In this document: positions 42,457-51,059 of the stretch, in pieces
Layout of the letters: every line of letters begins with the position of its first letter
Numbering within the stretch: position 1 is the stretch's first letter
Source: a virus
Direction: 5' to 3' (one strand)
IMG/VR virus record: IMGVR_UViG_3300035180_000994
Coordinates: 1 to 64,000 of that record
Length of the DNA stretch: 64,000 nt
Program-made: the position numbers and the translations under genes
The notes under the pieces: generated by a model
What the model was told of the DNA's origin: nothing
Databases searched by the model: none
Seen by the model: the letters and a program-made list of their open reading frames with translations, nothing else

Positions 42457-43107
42457 TCACCCCTTCTTCTTAATTAAGGCCCTGACAGTCTCGGCGCCAA
42501 CGACTCGCGCTAATGGTAGGGGATCGTCATGCTTCTCCGCAGTGAAGTAGCACTCAAGTAGAGTAGTCGCTGTGGGCACGGATTCGGTGGTTCCTGCGGC
42601 GGCTTTTATCAACTTCCGGGCAGTTGCGATGAACGCCGGGGCGATGTCCGCGAAGGTCAGCAGGGGCGACGGTGCTTCATCCTCCTCGTCGTCCTCCGGG
42701 AGGTCGTCGAGATCCACGGCGAGGTCGTTGGGATCCTCCTCCAGCTTGGGGAGCTTGAACTCCCGCTCCAGGTAGCGGAGGGCCTGAGGCCGGTTGATCT
42801 CCAGGGTCCTGGCGACGATCTTGACGTTGTCCCAGTAGTTGTCCCCGTCGGGGCAGCCGAAGCAGTGGCAGTCGTTGTTCTCGATGTAGACGTAGAAGCT
42901 GGGCTTGGAGTCCCGGCCATGGAAGGGACAGGACATCGGCGACGACCGGCGGTTGTGGAACATGTAGAGCACGTCCCGCACGTCGATCTGGGTCTTCACC
43001 CGCTCCCATCGGGCGTCGGAGATGCCCTCGACCCGCAGCTCATTGGCATCGCCAAAGTCTACGTCGTCATCTATCAGCAGTTGGGGTTCGTCTTCGAGTT
43101 CAGCCAT
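42457..43107 (-). CDS. Primase zinc-binding (CHC2) domain protein
   Basis: 216 residues. VRDVLYMFHNRRSSPMSCPFHG, DSKPSFYVYIENNDCHCFGCP and YWDNVKIVARTLEINRPQAL follow the DnaG CHC2 order: C-P-x-H and C-x2-C around FYVY, then the helix. The C-terminal part has acidic DDLPEDDEEDEAPS and a helical end. No catalytic domain, which is on the 262-residue TOPRIM gene 17 kb downstream. It probably recognises primer start sites. Confidence 0.75.
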   Translation of the reverse strand: MAELEDEPQLLIDDDVDFGDANELRVEGISDARWERVKTQIDVRDVLYMFHNRRSSPMSCPFHGRDSKPSFYVYIENNDCHCFGCPDGDNYWDNVKIVARTLEINRPQALRYLEREFKLPKLEEDPNDLAVDLDDLPEDDEEDEAPSPLLTFADIAPAFIATARKLIKAAAGTTESVPTATTLLECYFTAEKHDDPLPLARVVGAETVRALIKKKG

Positions 43108-43120
43108 AGTGCCTCACCCA

Positions 43121-43130
43121 GATGATACCC
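43121..43130 (-). promoter_or_regulatory. GGGTATCATC element upstream of primase zinc domain
   Basis: Perfect copy preceded by AAGTAGCTACG, 13 bases before the ATG at 43107. Confidence 0.55.
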
Positions 43131-43135
43131 CGTAG

Positions 43136-44029
43136 CTACTTGGTGGACTTGGGCGCGGACTTCTTCTGGGCGGTCTGGAGGGCGGCGATCTCGGCCTCCA
43201 TCTCGGCGACCTTCTGGGCCAGCCCGGTCTTCTCGTCCTCGACCTTCTTGATCGTGTCGGTCTGCTCCTTGCGGGTCTCGGCGCGGGCCTTCTCGACCGC
43301 TGACTTGGACCCGAAGAAGTAGATGAAGACCCCGACGGAGAGCAGGCCGGTGGCGATGGAGGAGAGGACGGCGGCGGCCAGGGACTCCGCGAGCTTCTCG
43401 ACGAAGATGTCCCACTTCTCCTTCTTCTTCCCGGTCTTGGGGTCGCGGTGGTCCTTGGTGAGGACGACCTCGACGACGGTCCCGATGTTCGGCGCCAGGA
43501 GACCGAAGCCCTCGGCCATCTGCTTGATCGCAGGCACCATGGCCACGAGGGCTTCCAGGGACTGAAAGACCGTGGCACCTTCCTCGTCGCGCCAGGGGCA
43601 CACGGCCTCGGTCTGGAGCTGCTGGGTGAGACCAATGACAGCGTTCTTGATGCTCTCCAGGGCGTCGGACACGTCCATGAGGGTCTCGACCACGGAGGCC
43701 ATGATCTCGGCCTGCCGCCGGGCGGTCTCCTTGATCTCCCCACGAGTCCCATCCACCGTCTGGGTCATAGCATCCACGTCGGTCGAGAGCGTCCCGGCCA
43801 GATCGTGGAGGATCGTGACCTCGGCGGCCACGTTGGCGTCGTTGGCCTTCAGGCCCTTGACCTCGGTGACCACCTTGTTGATCTGCTCGGTCAGGCCCTG
43901 GATGTTCTTCACGGCCTTGATGAGCTGGGCATAGGCATCGTCGCCCATCGTGTAGAGGGCGTTCATGTCGTCCTTGATCGTCGCCCCAGTGGAGAGGCGG
44001 CGCTTGTCAGATGGGCTCTCGCCGCTCAT
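43136..44029 (-). CDS. Membrane-associated coiled-coil protein (297 aa)
   Basis: Long helices (AYAQLIKAVKNIQGLTEQIN, EVTILHDLAGTLSTDVDAMT), then a hydrophobic segment LAESLAAAVLSSIATGLLSV, VFIYFFGS at ~220-245, and a C-terminal coiled coil (VEDEKTGLAQKVAEMEAEIA) ending basic. It may be a membrane-bound receptor-type scaffold. Pairs with the 125-residue coiled-coil product upstream. No family recognised. Confidence 0.6.
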   Translation of the reverse strand: MSGESPSDKRRLSTGATIKDDMNALYTMGDDAYAQLIKAVKNIQGLTEQINKVVTEVKGLKANDANVAAEVTILHDLAGTLSTDVDAMTQTVDGTRGEIKETARRQAEIMASVVETLMDVSDALESIKNAVIGLTQQLQTEAVCPWRDEEGATVFQSLEALVAMVPAIKQMAEGFGLLAPNIGTVVEVVLTKDHRDPKTGKKKEKWDIFVEKLAESLAAAVLSSIATGLLSVGVFIYFFGSKSAVEKARAETRKEQTDTIKKVEDEKTGLAQKVAEMEAEIAALQTAQKKSAPKSTK

Positions 44030-44032
44030 ACC

Positions 44033-44410
44033 CTACCCCACACGCTTACGAAGCTCTTCGAGCACCCGGGCATTGGCCTCGGCGATCTTGGTCAGCTCAG
44101 CCAGGGCCTTGGAGTTAGCGTTGGCCATCCCCTCGACCTGCCGAGCCATCTTGTTGTTGTCCTCGGCGATGGTGCCCCACTTCAGCCCGGCCTTGGCCAT
44201 GGTCTCCTCCAGGGCCTGGGTGCGGGAGAGCACGACAGCCATGTCCTCGGCCATGCCGTTGTAGCTCACCACCAGTTCGTTGACCGTGGAGGTGATGGCC
44301 TCGACCGCGACCAGGGTGTCCTGGATGGCCTTGTCGCTGTCCACGACCTTCCGCACCCGGATGGGAGTGAGCGGGCTGGTCTTCTTTGCGGACTTGGGGG
44401 TGGGCATCAT
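44033..44410 (-). CDS. Small coiled-coil protein (125 aa)
   Basis: MMPTPKSAKKTSPLTPIRVR opens with a basic region; the rest is helical (QDTLVAVEAITSTVNELVVS, MARQVEGMANANSKALAELT) with heptad repeats. GGAGG site 5 bases before ATG. It may bind the 297-residue membrane protein, based on matching helical layout and adjacency. Confidence 0.6.
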   Translation of the reverse strand: MMPTPKSAKKTSPLTPIRVRKVVDSDKAIQDTLVAVEAITSTVNELVVSYNGMAEDMAVVLSRTQALEETMAKAGLKWGTIAEDNNKMARQVEGMANANSKALAELTKIAEANARVLEELRKRVG

Positions 44411-44465
44411 GGACCTCCGGCCCGAGAGACTCAGGCTTCACCCTAGATCCAGGAAGTCGGCGGGC

Positions 44466-44966
44466 TTAGACGAACGGGAACATCGTGGTCACACCCTTGC
44501 CCATGACGTAGATCCGGACGAAACAGGTGTAGAACGGCAGGGTCGGGCTGAGGAGCATCCAGGCCCAGAAGGCGACGTTCCAGACCATGGGGATGGCCAT
44601 GCTGATCTTGTGGAGCTGGGGCGGGCCCTTCTCGAACCACTGGTAGCCCCCGGGCTTGGCCAGGACCTGGAATGTGATCTCCTTCACGAGGTAGAGCCCG
44701 AGGGTCAGGGGAACGGTCGTGAAGAACCAGAGGACCATCGAGTGCTCGACGGCATAGGTCTCCCACCACTGGACGTAGCCCAGACCGGGGATACCCTCGC
44801 GGATGCCCATGACGATCACGAAGCCGATGACCCAGGACCTGAGCCAGAACTTGGCGAAGCCCGCGACACCGGCGCCCTCGTTGCCGGGGACGATGACCCG
44901 CCCATGGTGGTAGATCCTGAGCCAAAAGCTCATGACCAACCCATACATGACCATCCAGTTGAGCAT
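44466..44966 (-). CDS. Polytopic membrane protein (166 aa)
   Basis: About four membrane segments: MLNWMVMYGLVMSFWLRIY, RSWVIGFVIVMGIREGI, MVLWFFTTVPLTLGLYLV and MVWNVAFWAWMLLSPTLPF. Charged loops between them. Its ATG shares the TGATG overlap with the zinc-knuckle gene. A holin-like or host-membrane function is possible but unsupported; no family recognised. Confidence 0.65.
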   Translation of the reverse strand: MLNWMVMYGLVMSFWLRIYHHGRVIVPGNEGAGVAGFAKFWLRSWVIGFVIVMGIREGIPGLGYVQWWETYAVEHSMVLWFFTTVPLTLGLYLVKEITFQVLAKPGGYQWFEKGPPQLHKISMAIPMVWNVAFWAWMLLSPTLPFYTCFVRIYVMGKGVTTMFPFV

Positions 44967-45193
44967 CAGCGTCCTCGGGCAGTGTGGGTCAAGGCGTCCA
45001 GGTAGACACAGTCCGGCAGGTGGACGATGGCCACGGAGACGTTCTGCTTGGCAGCCTCCAGGTTGTCGGCACCACAGAAGAGGCAGACCTCGTAGTCCTC
45101 GCCGGTGATAGAGCAGGAGTCGGGGAACGCCCGGGACTGGTAGGCGTTGTCGTAGATCGCTTTCATCGCCTTGTCCAGCAAGGGGTTAGCCAC
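44966..45193 (-). CDS. Small zinc-knuckle protein (75 aa)
   Basis: MANPLLDKAMKAIYDNAYQS, then YEVCLFCGADNLEAAKQNVS and VAIVHLPDCVYLDAL: C-x2-C...H-x3-C, as in the 170-residue product at 6848. Such Cys/His knuckles are frequent in small phage proteins of unknown role. It begins just after the family II intergenic repeat. Confidence 0.6.
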   Translation of the reverse strand: MANPLLDKAMKAIYDNAYQSRAFPDSCSITGEDYEVCLFCGADNLEAAKQNVSVAIVHLPDCVYLDALTHTARGR

Positions 45194-45210
45194 TAGAACC
45201 TCCTACGCGG

Positions 45211-45227
45211 GGGCCCACCATGGGCCC
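45211..45227 (-). promoter_or_regulatory. GGGCCCATGGTGGGCCC hairpin in the leader of the zinc-knuckle gene
   Basis: A 7-bp stem around TGG just upstream of the ribosome site of the gene starting at 45193. There is no T-tract after it, so it may be a leader structure. Confidence 0.35.
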
Positions 45228-45269
45228 TTCCAAACCCTAGTAGGTGGACAAAAAGTGTCCGATGCACCC
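45228..45269 (-). repeat. Intergenic repeat family II, copy 3, with GGACA/TGTCC hairpin
   Basis: Minus-strand AGGGTGCATC, then GGACA-CTTTT-TGTCC, then CCTACTAGG. It follows the terminase stop and may end transcription weakly. Confidence 0.45.
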
Positions 45270-48200
45270 TAAAAGCGACCCCGGCGAGCCGTCATCCGTG
45301 GGGAGAGGGCAACGCCACCAGCCCGGACGGCGGCCATGCGCCCCACAGCCCGCCCACGTTCAGCGACCCGGAGCTGCGACATCGTGCTGATCTCAGGGTT
45401 TAAGCCCATGTCCCCGGGGCGAAGGCCGTCAGGCCCAATCTGGACCTGCTGCCCGGACAGGGCGAAGAACTTGTTGCCCTCCTCTGCCATCCACTTCTGA
45501 GCACGCCACGCGGCGAGGGCAGCGGCGTCATACATGTCGTCGTGGGCGTTCTTTTCCGTCGGGGCCTCGACTTTGATCTGGTGCTTGCCGACGTAATAGG
45601 CTTCGACTGTCCCCATCTCGTGGCGGAACTTCGGCACGTCGGGGAACCGGCAGATCCCCTGGTTGATGTAGCCCTGGAGGGCGTAGGCGGCCTCGGAGTT
45701 GATCGCGGCGGTCAGGTGGACCAGCTCGATGAAGTCCATCTGTCGCTGGTGGCAGAGCTGGATGAACATCGCGCCCGCGTATTGGTCGATGGCACCGTGG
45801 GCGCCGGGCAGCCACTGGTTCATGTCCCAGAACCAGTCCAGGATCTCGTTGATGTCCAGTTCCTTCACGTGCTCCCAATCACCCTCGCCGACCATCATCC
45901 GGTCCACATAGTCGTAGACCAGGAGGAGCTGACTATCCTGGCCCTGCTCCCAGTGGCAGATGGCGATGGCCGTGGCGTCGTGCTTCATTCCGAGGTCACA
46001 GCCCCAGAAGTATTTGATCCCGACGCGCCGGGGATCGAAGCCGTAGGCGTTAGGGCGCCCGGTGTCGAAGCACTCGTTGAGCTTCCCGATGGGGACGAAC
46101 GTGCCAGCGGACTCCAAGAACCGGCCACCGTGCTCGGCCTGCCACTTCACGGGGTCGCGCTTGAACTTGTTCTTCAGGTAGGACGCGGCGATCTCGGTCC
46201 CGGCCATCTCGGCGGTGGAGCACTGGTAGACGAAGAGGGAGGCGTCCTTGCCGTCAGCCATGCCTTCCTGCCAGAGGGCGTAGGTCTTACCGACCTTGGT
46301 CCACGGGGAGGTCACGGTGATCGTCAGGGAGTCCAGGTGCTCCTCACGGTCCTCCTTGTTGACGAAGCGGGCCGTGGCGGGCGTGGCCGCTTCGTAGACC
46401 TCGTCGGAGGAGGCCCCGGTCGCGGACCGGAAGTGGGCGAACTCGTCGAAGGCCAGGAAGTAGGAGGAGGGACCACGGGCGCTCCGCGTGGTGCAGGGCC
46501 AGGAGGCTACCTGGATGGAGGCTTCCACGTCGCGCCGGTGCCGGTCGGCCTCGGTGATGAACTGCATGGAGTCCACGCCGGGCTTGCCGTGGATGAATGG
46601 GCGGAAGAACTCCGAGCGGTTGACCGCCATCTTGATCTTGTCGTAGAGACGACCAGCGCCGTCCTCGTCCTGGGCCAGGAGGGTGAAGTCAATGGGGTCG
46701 CCGTCGGCCAGCCGGTAGAACTCATGGGGGTTGCGGACGTTCAAGAGCTGGCGGAGCTTCTCAGTCGCCAACGCCGAGATCAGCACGGAGTTGTGGGTGA
46801 CGTTGAAGTTCTTACCGAAGAGGAACAGTCCCTCGGGGTGGGCTACCGTGATACACCGAACCTCTTGTGCACCGATGGGCTCCACAGCAGTAATGAATCT
46901 ACGGCGCTGGGAAGGCTTCACGGTCTTGGGGAGGGCGGCGAGCTTTCGTTGAATCTGGAAGACGGGCGTGGGATCCGTCCACGTCACCCGCACCCGGTCG
47001 GCACACCGCTTCCCGTTCAGAGATGTCTGCCCCGTCGTGATGGTGGGCTTGAGGCCGAGGGAGGCCGCGAGGTGATAAACACCCTGGGACAACGCTGGGA
47101 GTTTACTGGAAAACTCACAACGGGAGCGGTGACACCCGCCGTCCGTGTCCATAAGTCCCTGGAGCAGGGCAAGGCGCTGTTCTCGGGAGGCCCATAGGTA
47201 GGACTCTGGGATGTGCTTGTTCTGGAGGAGGCCCATGGCCCGGAGGGCGGCCTTCACGGGATTTTTGTCTCCGGCGTTGACCCCCCAGGACCCCTTCTTG
47301 GCCCCAAGGACCCGTGAGGTCAAGTGGTAACTAGAGGCTTTGTTGACGGGTCCGGTCTTGGTCTCTTTCCGAAGCTGAAGGCCGTGGCTCTTAGCAAACC
47401 CTTCCAGGAATGTCACGACCTCGGGGTCCATGGTGGTAATCGAGGGGTGCCTTGCCGCCCCGTCCCCAAGCCAAAGGCCGAGGAAGTAGGGATCCAGGGG
47501 TAGTTCCTGTTCAGGGAGTTCTACGACCGCTGCCAGGGGGATGGAGTGGTTGGTCTCAAACTTCCCATCAGGGCGGGCGACGTGAAGTGTGGCCCTGATC
47601 TCCTCCGTGGTGCGGATCGCACCAGAGGTGGAGGCGGTGGAACACGATGCTGGGCGCCGGGCGAGCTGCGGGGAGATACGTCGGCTTCTGGCCTTGCGAT
47701 CTGCCTTGGTCTCCGTCCACCAGAGGTGGCCCCCGTGGGCTACCACGGAGGTCCCATCATCAAAAGCAACGCGATAGCCCTGATCCCGAAAGGGCTCATG
47801 GGCGTAGAGCACTTCGGTGGGTTGTCCGTCTGGCCCGAAGACGAAGTCCCCCGCTTTGAGATCGCGGTTGAGCACCCAACCCTTCGGTGTAGGGATAGGC
47901 TCGTCCATACCTAAGGCTTTTCCGCCTCGGCGCCCGGCTAGGATCTCCGCTTCGGAGAAGCCCTTGGAGGGCAGGTCCCGCCAGTCGGAGAAGTTGCAGC
48001 GGCCCTGGTCCTTCAGGTAGCGCAGGAACTCCCGCTCAGTGAACGTGTGGATGATGTTTTCGCGGAAGTCATCCCAGACGGGGACGAGCTGTTCCTTGTA
48101 GTCCATGGGGATGCCCGCGATGGCCTTGAACAACCACCGCTGGACGGGTAGGAGGTTGATCTTCGGACCCTGGGGAGAGGTCAGGAAGTCCAGGCCATTC

Positions 48201-48289
48201 ATCTGGCTCCGGACATCGGTGATCGCCGAATCGACGATGGCGCCAAACGAACTGGCGCCACCCCTATTGTGCTTGCGGCTTACGACCAT
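45269..48289 (-). CDS. terL: Large terminase subunit containing an in-frame intein
   Basis: 1006-residue precursor; the mature protein would be ~630 residues. Walker A AGRRGGK (118-124) is cut off from SVLISALATEK (501-511); joining them restores a terminase P-loop. Walker B is YFLAFDEFAHF. RNase H-like nuclease motifs are WGCDLGMKHDATAIAI, GAIDQYAGAM and NAHDDMYDAAALA. The enzyme cuts and packages phage DNA through the portal. Residues 125-500 form the intein (separate entry). It follows the 919-residue gene by six bases. Confidence 0.88.
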   Translation of the reverse strand: MVVSRKHNRGGASSFGAIVDSAITDVRSQMNGLDFLTSPQGPKINLLPVQRWLFKAIAGIPMDYKEQLVPVWDDFRENIIHTFTEREFLRYLKDQGRCNFSDWRDLPSKGFSEAEILAGRRGGKALGMDEPIPTPKGWVLNRDLKAGDFVFGPDGQPTEVLYAHEPFRDQGYRVAFDDGTSVVAHGGHLWWTETKADRKARSRRISPQLARRPASCSTASTSGAIRTTEEIRATLHVARPDGKFETNHSIPLAAVVELPEQELPLDPYFLGLWLGDGAARHPSITTMDPEVVTFLEGFAKSHGLQLRKETKTGPVNKASSYHLTSRVLGAKKGSWGVNAGDKNPVKAALRAMGLLQNKHIPESYLWASREQRLALLQGLMDTDGGCHRSRCEFSSKLPALSQGVYHLAASLGLKPTITTGQTSLNGKRCADRVRVTWTDPTPVFQIQRKLAALPKTVKPSQRRRFITAVEPIGAQEVRCITVAHPEGLFLFGKNFNVTHNSVLISALATEKLRQLLNVRNPHEFYRLADGDPIDFTLLAQDEDGAGRLYDKIKMAVNRSEFFRPFIHGKPGVDSMQFITEADRHRRDVEASIQVASWPCTTRSARGPSSYFLAFDEFAHFRSATGASSDEVYEAATPATARFVNKEDREEHLDSLTITVTSPWTKVGKTYALWQEGMADGKDASLFVYQCSTAEMAGTEIAASYLKNKFKRDPVKWQAEHGGRFLESAGTFVPIGKLNECFDTGRPNAYGFDPRRVGIKYFWGCDLGMKHDATAIAICHWEQGQDSQLLLVYDYVDRMMVGEGDWEHVKELDINEILDWFWDMNQWLPGAHGAIDQYAGAMFIQLCHQRQMDFIELVHLTAAINSEAAYALQGYINQGICRFPDVPKFRHEMGTVEAYYVGKHQIKVEAPTEKNAHDDMYDAAALAAWRAQKWMAEEGNKFFALSGQQVQIGPDGLRPGDMGLNPEISTMSQLRVAERGRAVGRMAAVRAGGVALSPRMTARRGRF
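46790..47917 (-). mobile_element. Intein with LAGLIDADG homing endonuclease, class 3 features
   Basis: Intein residues 125-500 of the terminase precursor (376 aa). The N-terminal residue is Ala, not Cys/Ser, beginning ALGMDEPIPTPKGW. Block B is VVAHGGHLWWTE (Trp), block F EVRCITVAHPEGLF (Cys479) and block G FNVTHN followed by Ser501 (Thr498). This W-C-T set with no N-terminal nucleophile defines class 3 inteins. Two dodecapeptides, FLGLWLGDGAA (Asp276) and LLQGLMDTDGG (Asp383), are LAGLIDADG nuclease motifs. Insertion at the P-loop Lys/Ser is a typical conserved site. Splicing is inferred. Confidence 0.85.
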
Positions 48290-48295
48290 GTGCCT

Positions 48296-51055
48296 CTACT
48301 TGGTGCCCTTGGTGCCCGTCACCACTTTGACAACCAGGGTAGTCCCGTCGAGGCTCTGGGCGCGAACGAAAACTTCGTAGTTGAAGCCCCCGCTGCCCTT
48401 GGCGTTGTTGCACCAGACGGCTGCCTGGGCGATGGCGCCGTCCACCAGCATCTTCTTCTGGTCGTCGGTGAGCTTGTTCATCGCGGTCTGGAACTGGGCC
48501 ACGGCGGCTTCCTGGGCCTGTGCCGTCGCCTGGGGTCCACCAGTCACCCGGATGGTCTCGGCGAGGTCCAGGTGGTCCTCGAAGGGTGCGGAGAGGGCGA
48601 GAGGCTTGTTCGTCACCTGGAAGACCGCGATGAGCTGGGCGGCGTAGCCCCCGAGCACACCCTTCAGGAACTTGTCCACGGCGAGGAAGGTCTCGTCCTG
48701 GGGGACGGCGTCTTCCTTCGAGGGCTCGTTGTAGTTGCCGGTCTCGGGTGTCGCGGCGGTCTCGTCGGCATGAGCCTGGGGATGCTCCTCTTCGGCGGGG
48801 GCGGCCATGTCGAGGCCCTGGAAGAACGCGAGGGCCCCGTCAGCCTTCTTGCGGCGGGCCTGCTTGTTCTCGTCCGAAGAGGGCGGGGGGACCATGGAGA
48901 GCGCGTCGCCGACGGACAGGCCGCCAGCCTCGGCACCGGCGCCAGCGGCGGCAGCACCTTCAGCGGCGGCAGCACCTTCAGCGGCAGCCGCGCCACCCTC
49001 AAGGGCAGCAGCACCGGCCTCGGCGATGGGGATCAGCGCGGGGAGGAAGGCTTCCTTGCCGGTCCCGGCGGCCTTGGGCCGCTTGAAGGTCAGGGCGGCG
49101 CTGGGGATATCGGCGTGCGGGGCGTAGAAGTTGCGGGAGAACTCAGGGCCGTAGAAGGACATCTCCTGCCTGAGGGGCACACCACCTGCGTTCGAGTCCA
49201 GGCCCTGGTTCAGGCCAGTGGCGTTGGGGTCCTGGGCCACACCCTTACCGGGGGCGCCGAAGGGGTTGATCAGGTTGGGATCTTCCTGCTGGGAGATGAA
49301 GGGGCTGTCCACCACGTCATGCTGGAGTTCGGGCATGAACTGCTCCAGGACGGTCCCGGGGTTCCACCAGTTGCCCGCCACCTTCTTCTCGGGGCAGGTG
49401 CAGGAGCCGTCGCACTCGTGTCCGTCTTCGCAGGTCTTGGCGATCACCAGGGCGGCGGTCAGCATGTTCCGGCGGACATCATCGGTCGCGGCGGTCTTCG
49501 ACCCGTAGCGGGCCGCCTGGGAGGCTTCCTTGACCCATTCCCCGCCGAAGGTGATGCCGTCCACCATGGCGGCGGCCCATACGGACTTGGTCTTCGGGTC
49601 GGTGATGACGTAGCTGAGCTTGGGAGGATTCTTGTCCTCGGCGGCGAGGTCGCGGTTCAGGATCTGGTATTGTCCCTGGCCGTAGGGCTTGATCAGCCCC
49701 TGCTCTTTCATGAAGAGCACGGCGGGCTTGAGCTTGTCGGTGACCTTCTTCAGCTCGGACTTCAGGCCCTCTTCGGAGAGGACGCGGCCACCCCAGTGCT
49801 GGACGAAGGCGTTGACGGCCTGGACGGTCCCCTGGGAGAACGAGGCACCGGCGTCGAAGAGCCCGGCCTCCTTGGTCTGCATGGCGGTGGCGGCTTCGGC
49901 ACCCTCACCGGGGGCGGTGTCACCCTCGTTCATCTGGGGTGCGAGGCCGGTCAGGGGCACGTTGTTGCCCTCGTCCTCGGCAGCAGCGGTGACAGGGGAG
50001 GGGCCGTCCACGACCTGTGGGGTCCGGTCGCTGACGTTGCCAGCCTCACCCAGTTCGAGGTTCTCACCCCGCTGGCGGTGCTCGTCGAAGTCGGTGTCAC
50101 CGTGGGTCTTCCCGTCGGTGTTGCCCTCGGCGGAGGCCATGGTGAAGATCGGGGTCGTGGCGGGGGCGGTGATCTCAGCGGCCTGGGCCGGGGTGGCGGT
50201 CGAGCCCGCCTGGGGGGCGAAGGTCGAGGCAGGGGTGCACTCGGCAGCCGTGCGCTTGACGTTCTGCTGGACTTCCTTCTCGATGGCCTGGAACATACCC
50301 AGCTCGGCATCGCTCAGGTCCTCGTGCTCCAGCTTGGGGATGTCGGCGCCGGTCAGGCGGATGACCCTGCGGCCCAGGGAGGCGGACTTCGCGGAGGAGC
50401 CTTCCTCAGCGGCGAGGTCCAGGCCCTTGGCGAACTCGGGGTAGTCGGGCTCTTCGCTCTTCTCGATCCGGTAGATGTGTTGGGTGCTCGGCATGATCTT
50501 CGTCAGCGGGGCGCTGTCGGGATCCACGGCGCGGAGCTGGTCGAACACGGAGGAGAGGCTGGGGTCGAAGGGGCTGGCGTAGGCCACATCCCGCAGGTTG
50601 GCCAGGGCGGTGTCCTCATTGTAGACGAAGGACTGGTAGCCGCTGGGGTGGGCCCACGAGGGGGCGAAGACGATGAGGGGAGCGTAGTCGCCCTTCTCGT
50701 TCTTGAACGCGACCTCCTTGAAAGCCTGGAGGGTCTCGCGGCTCAGCTCGTCGCTGTCCACCAGGGCACCCATCTGGAACTCGACCATGCCCTCAGATGT
50801 CGTGTGCTTCCGGAGGTTCACGTCGAGGAGGATGTGGGGGAAGTCCTCGGGCTTGTTGCAGACTGAGACGGGGACGACGTAGACATCCCCGACTTCGATG
50901 TCGTGGCGGTAGCCCTTGCGGTGGAGGGCCACGCGCTGGACTTTCGACTGGGACTTCGCGTCCTTGACTGCCGTCTTCAGGGCGTCAAAGGCGGCGGAGA
51001 GCACCTGATCGTTGGCGCCGAAGACCTGATAGGAGCGGAGGATCGCTTGGGACAT
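48296..51055 (-). CDS. Probable virion protein with Ala-rich segment (919 aa)
   Basis: ATG at 51055 with AAGGAT gives MSQAILRSYQVFGANDQVLS; a longer upstream frame overlaps the previous gene. The N-terminal ~270 residues look globular, for example VGDVYVVPVSVCNKPEDFPH. A Cys-rich patch CEDGHECDGSCTCPEKK lies mid-protein, followed by FISQQEDPNLINPFG and QEMSFYGPEFSRNFYAP. A GGAAALEGGAAAAEGAAAAE stretch and a structured C-terminus (DKFLKGVLGGYAAQLIAVFQ) follow. Large size and position before terminase suggest a virion component. No family recognised. Confidence 0.6.
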   Translation of the reverse strand: MSQAILRSYQVFGANDQVLSAAFDALKTAVKDAKSQSKVQRVALHRKGYRHDIEVGDVYVVPVSVCNKPEDFPHILLDVNLRKHTTSEGMVEFQMGALVDSDELSRETLQAFKEVAFKNEKGDYAPLIVFAPSWAHPSGYQSFVYNEDTALANLRDVAYASPFDPSLSSVFDQLRAVDPDSAPLTKIMPSTQHIYRIEKSEEPDYPEFAKGLDLAAEEGSSAKSASLGRRVIRLTGADIPKLEHEDLSDAELGMFQAIEKEVQQNVKRTAAECTPASTFAPQAGSTATPAQAAEITAPATTPIFTMASAEGNTDGKTHGDTDFDEHRQRGENLELGEAGNVSDRTPQVVDGPSPVTAAAEDEGNNVPLTGLAPQMNEGDTAPGEGAEAATAMQTKEAGLFDAGASFSQGTVQAVNAFVQHWGGRVLSEEGLKSELKKVTDKLKPAVLFMKEQGLIKPYGQGQYQILNRDLAAEDKNPPKLSYVITDPKTKSVWAAAMVDGITFGGEWVKEASQAARYGSKTAATDDVRRNMLTAALVIAKTCEDGHECDGSCTCPEKKVAGNWWNPGTVLEQFMPELQHDVVDSPFISQQEDPNLINPFGAPGKGVAQDPNATGLNQGLDSNAGGVPLRQEMSFYGPEFSRNFYAPHADIPSAALTFKRPKAAGTGKEAFLPALIPIAEAGAAALEGGAAAAEGAAAAEGAAAAGAGAEAGGLSVGDALSMVPPPSSDENKQARRKKADGALAFFQGLDMAAPAEEEHPQAHADETAATPETGNYNEPSKEDAVPQDETFLAVDKFLKGVLGGYAAQLIAVFQVTNKPLALSAPFEDHLDLAETIRVTGGPQATAQAQEAAVAQFQTAMNKLTDDQKKMLVDGAIAQAAVWCNNAKGSGGFNYEVFVRAQSLDGTTLVVKVVTGTKGTK

Positions 51056-51059
51056 GGGT

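Noticed and set aside
45206-45262. Strong terminator after terminase
   Set aside because: The GGACA/TGTCC stem is only 5 bp and its T-run lies in the loop, and the GGGCCC hairpin has no T-tract; I keep them only as leader structures.
48269-50866. Very long plus-strand open frame opposite the 919-aa gene
   Set aside because: It mirrors the minus-strand gene in a GC-rich sequence, is dominated by Gly/Val/Leu from antisense codons, and has no ribosome site or recognisable domain.
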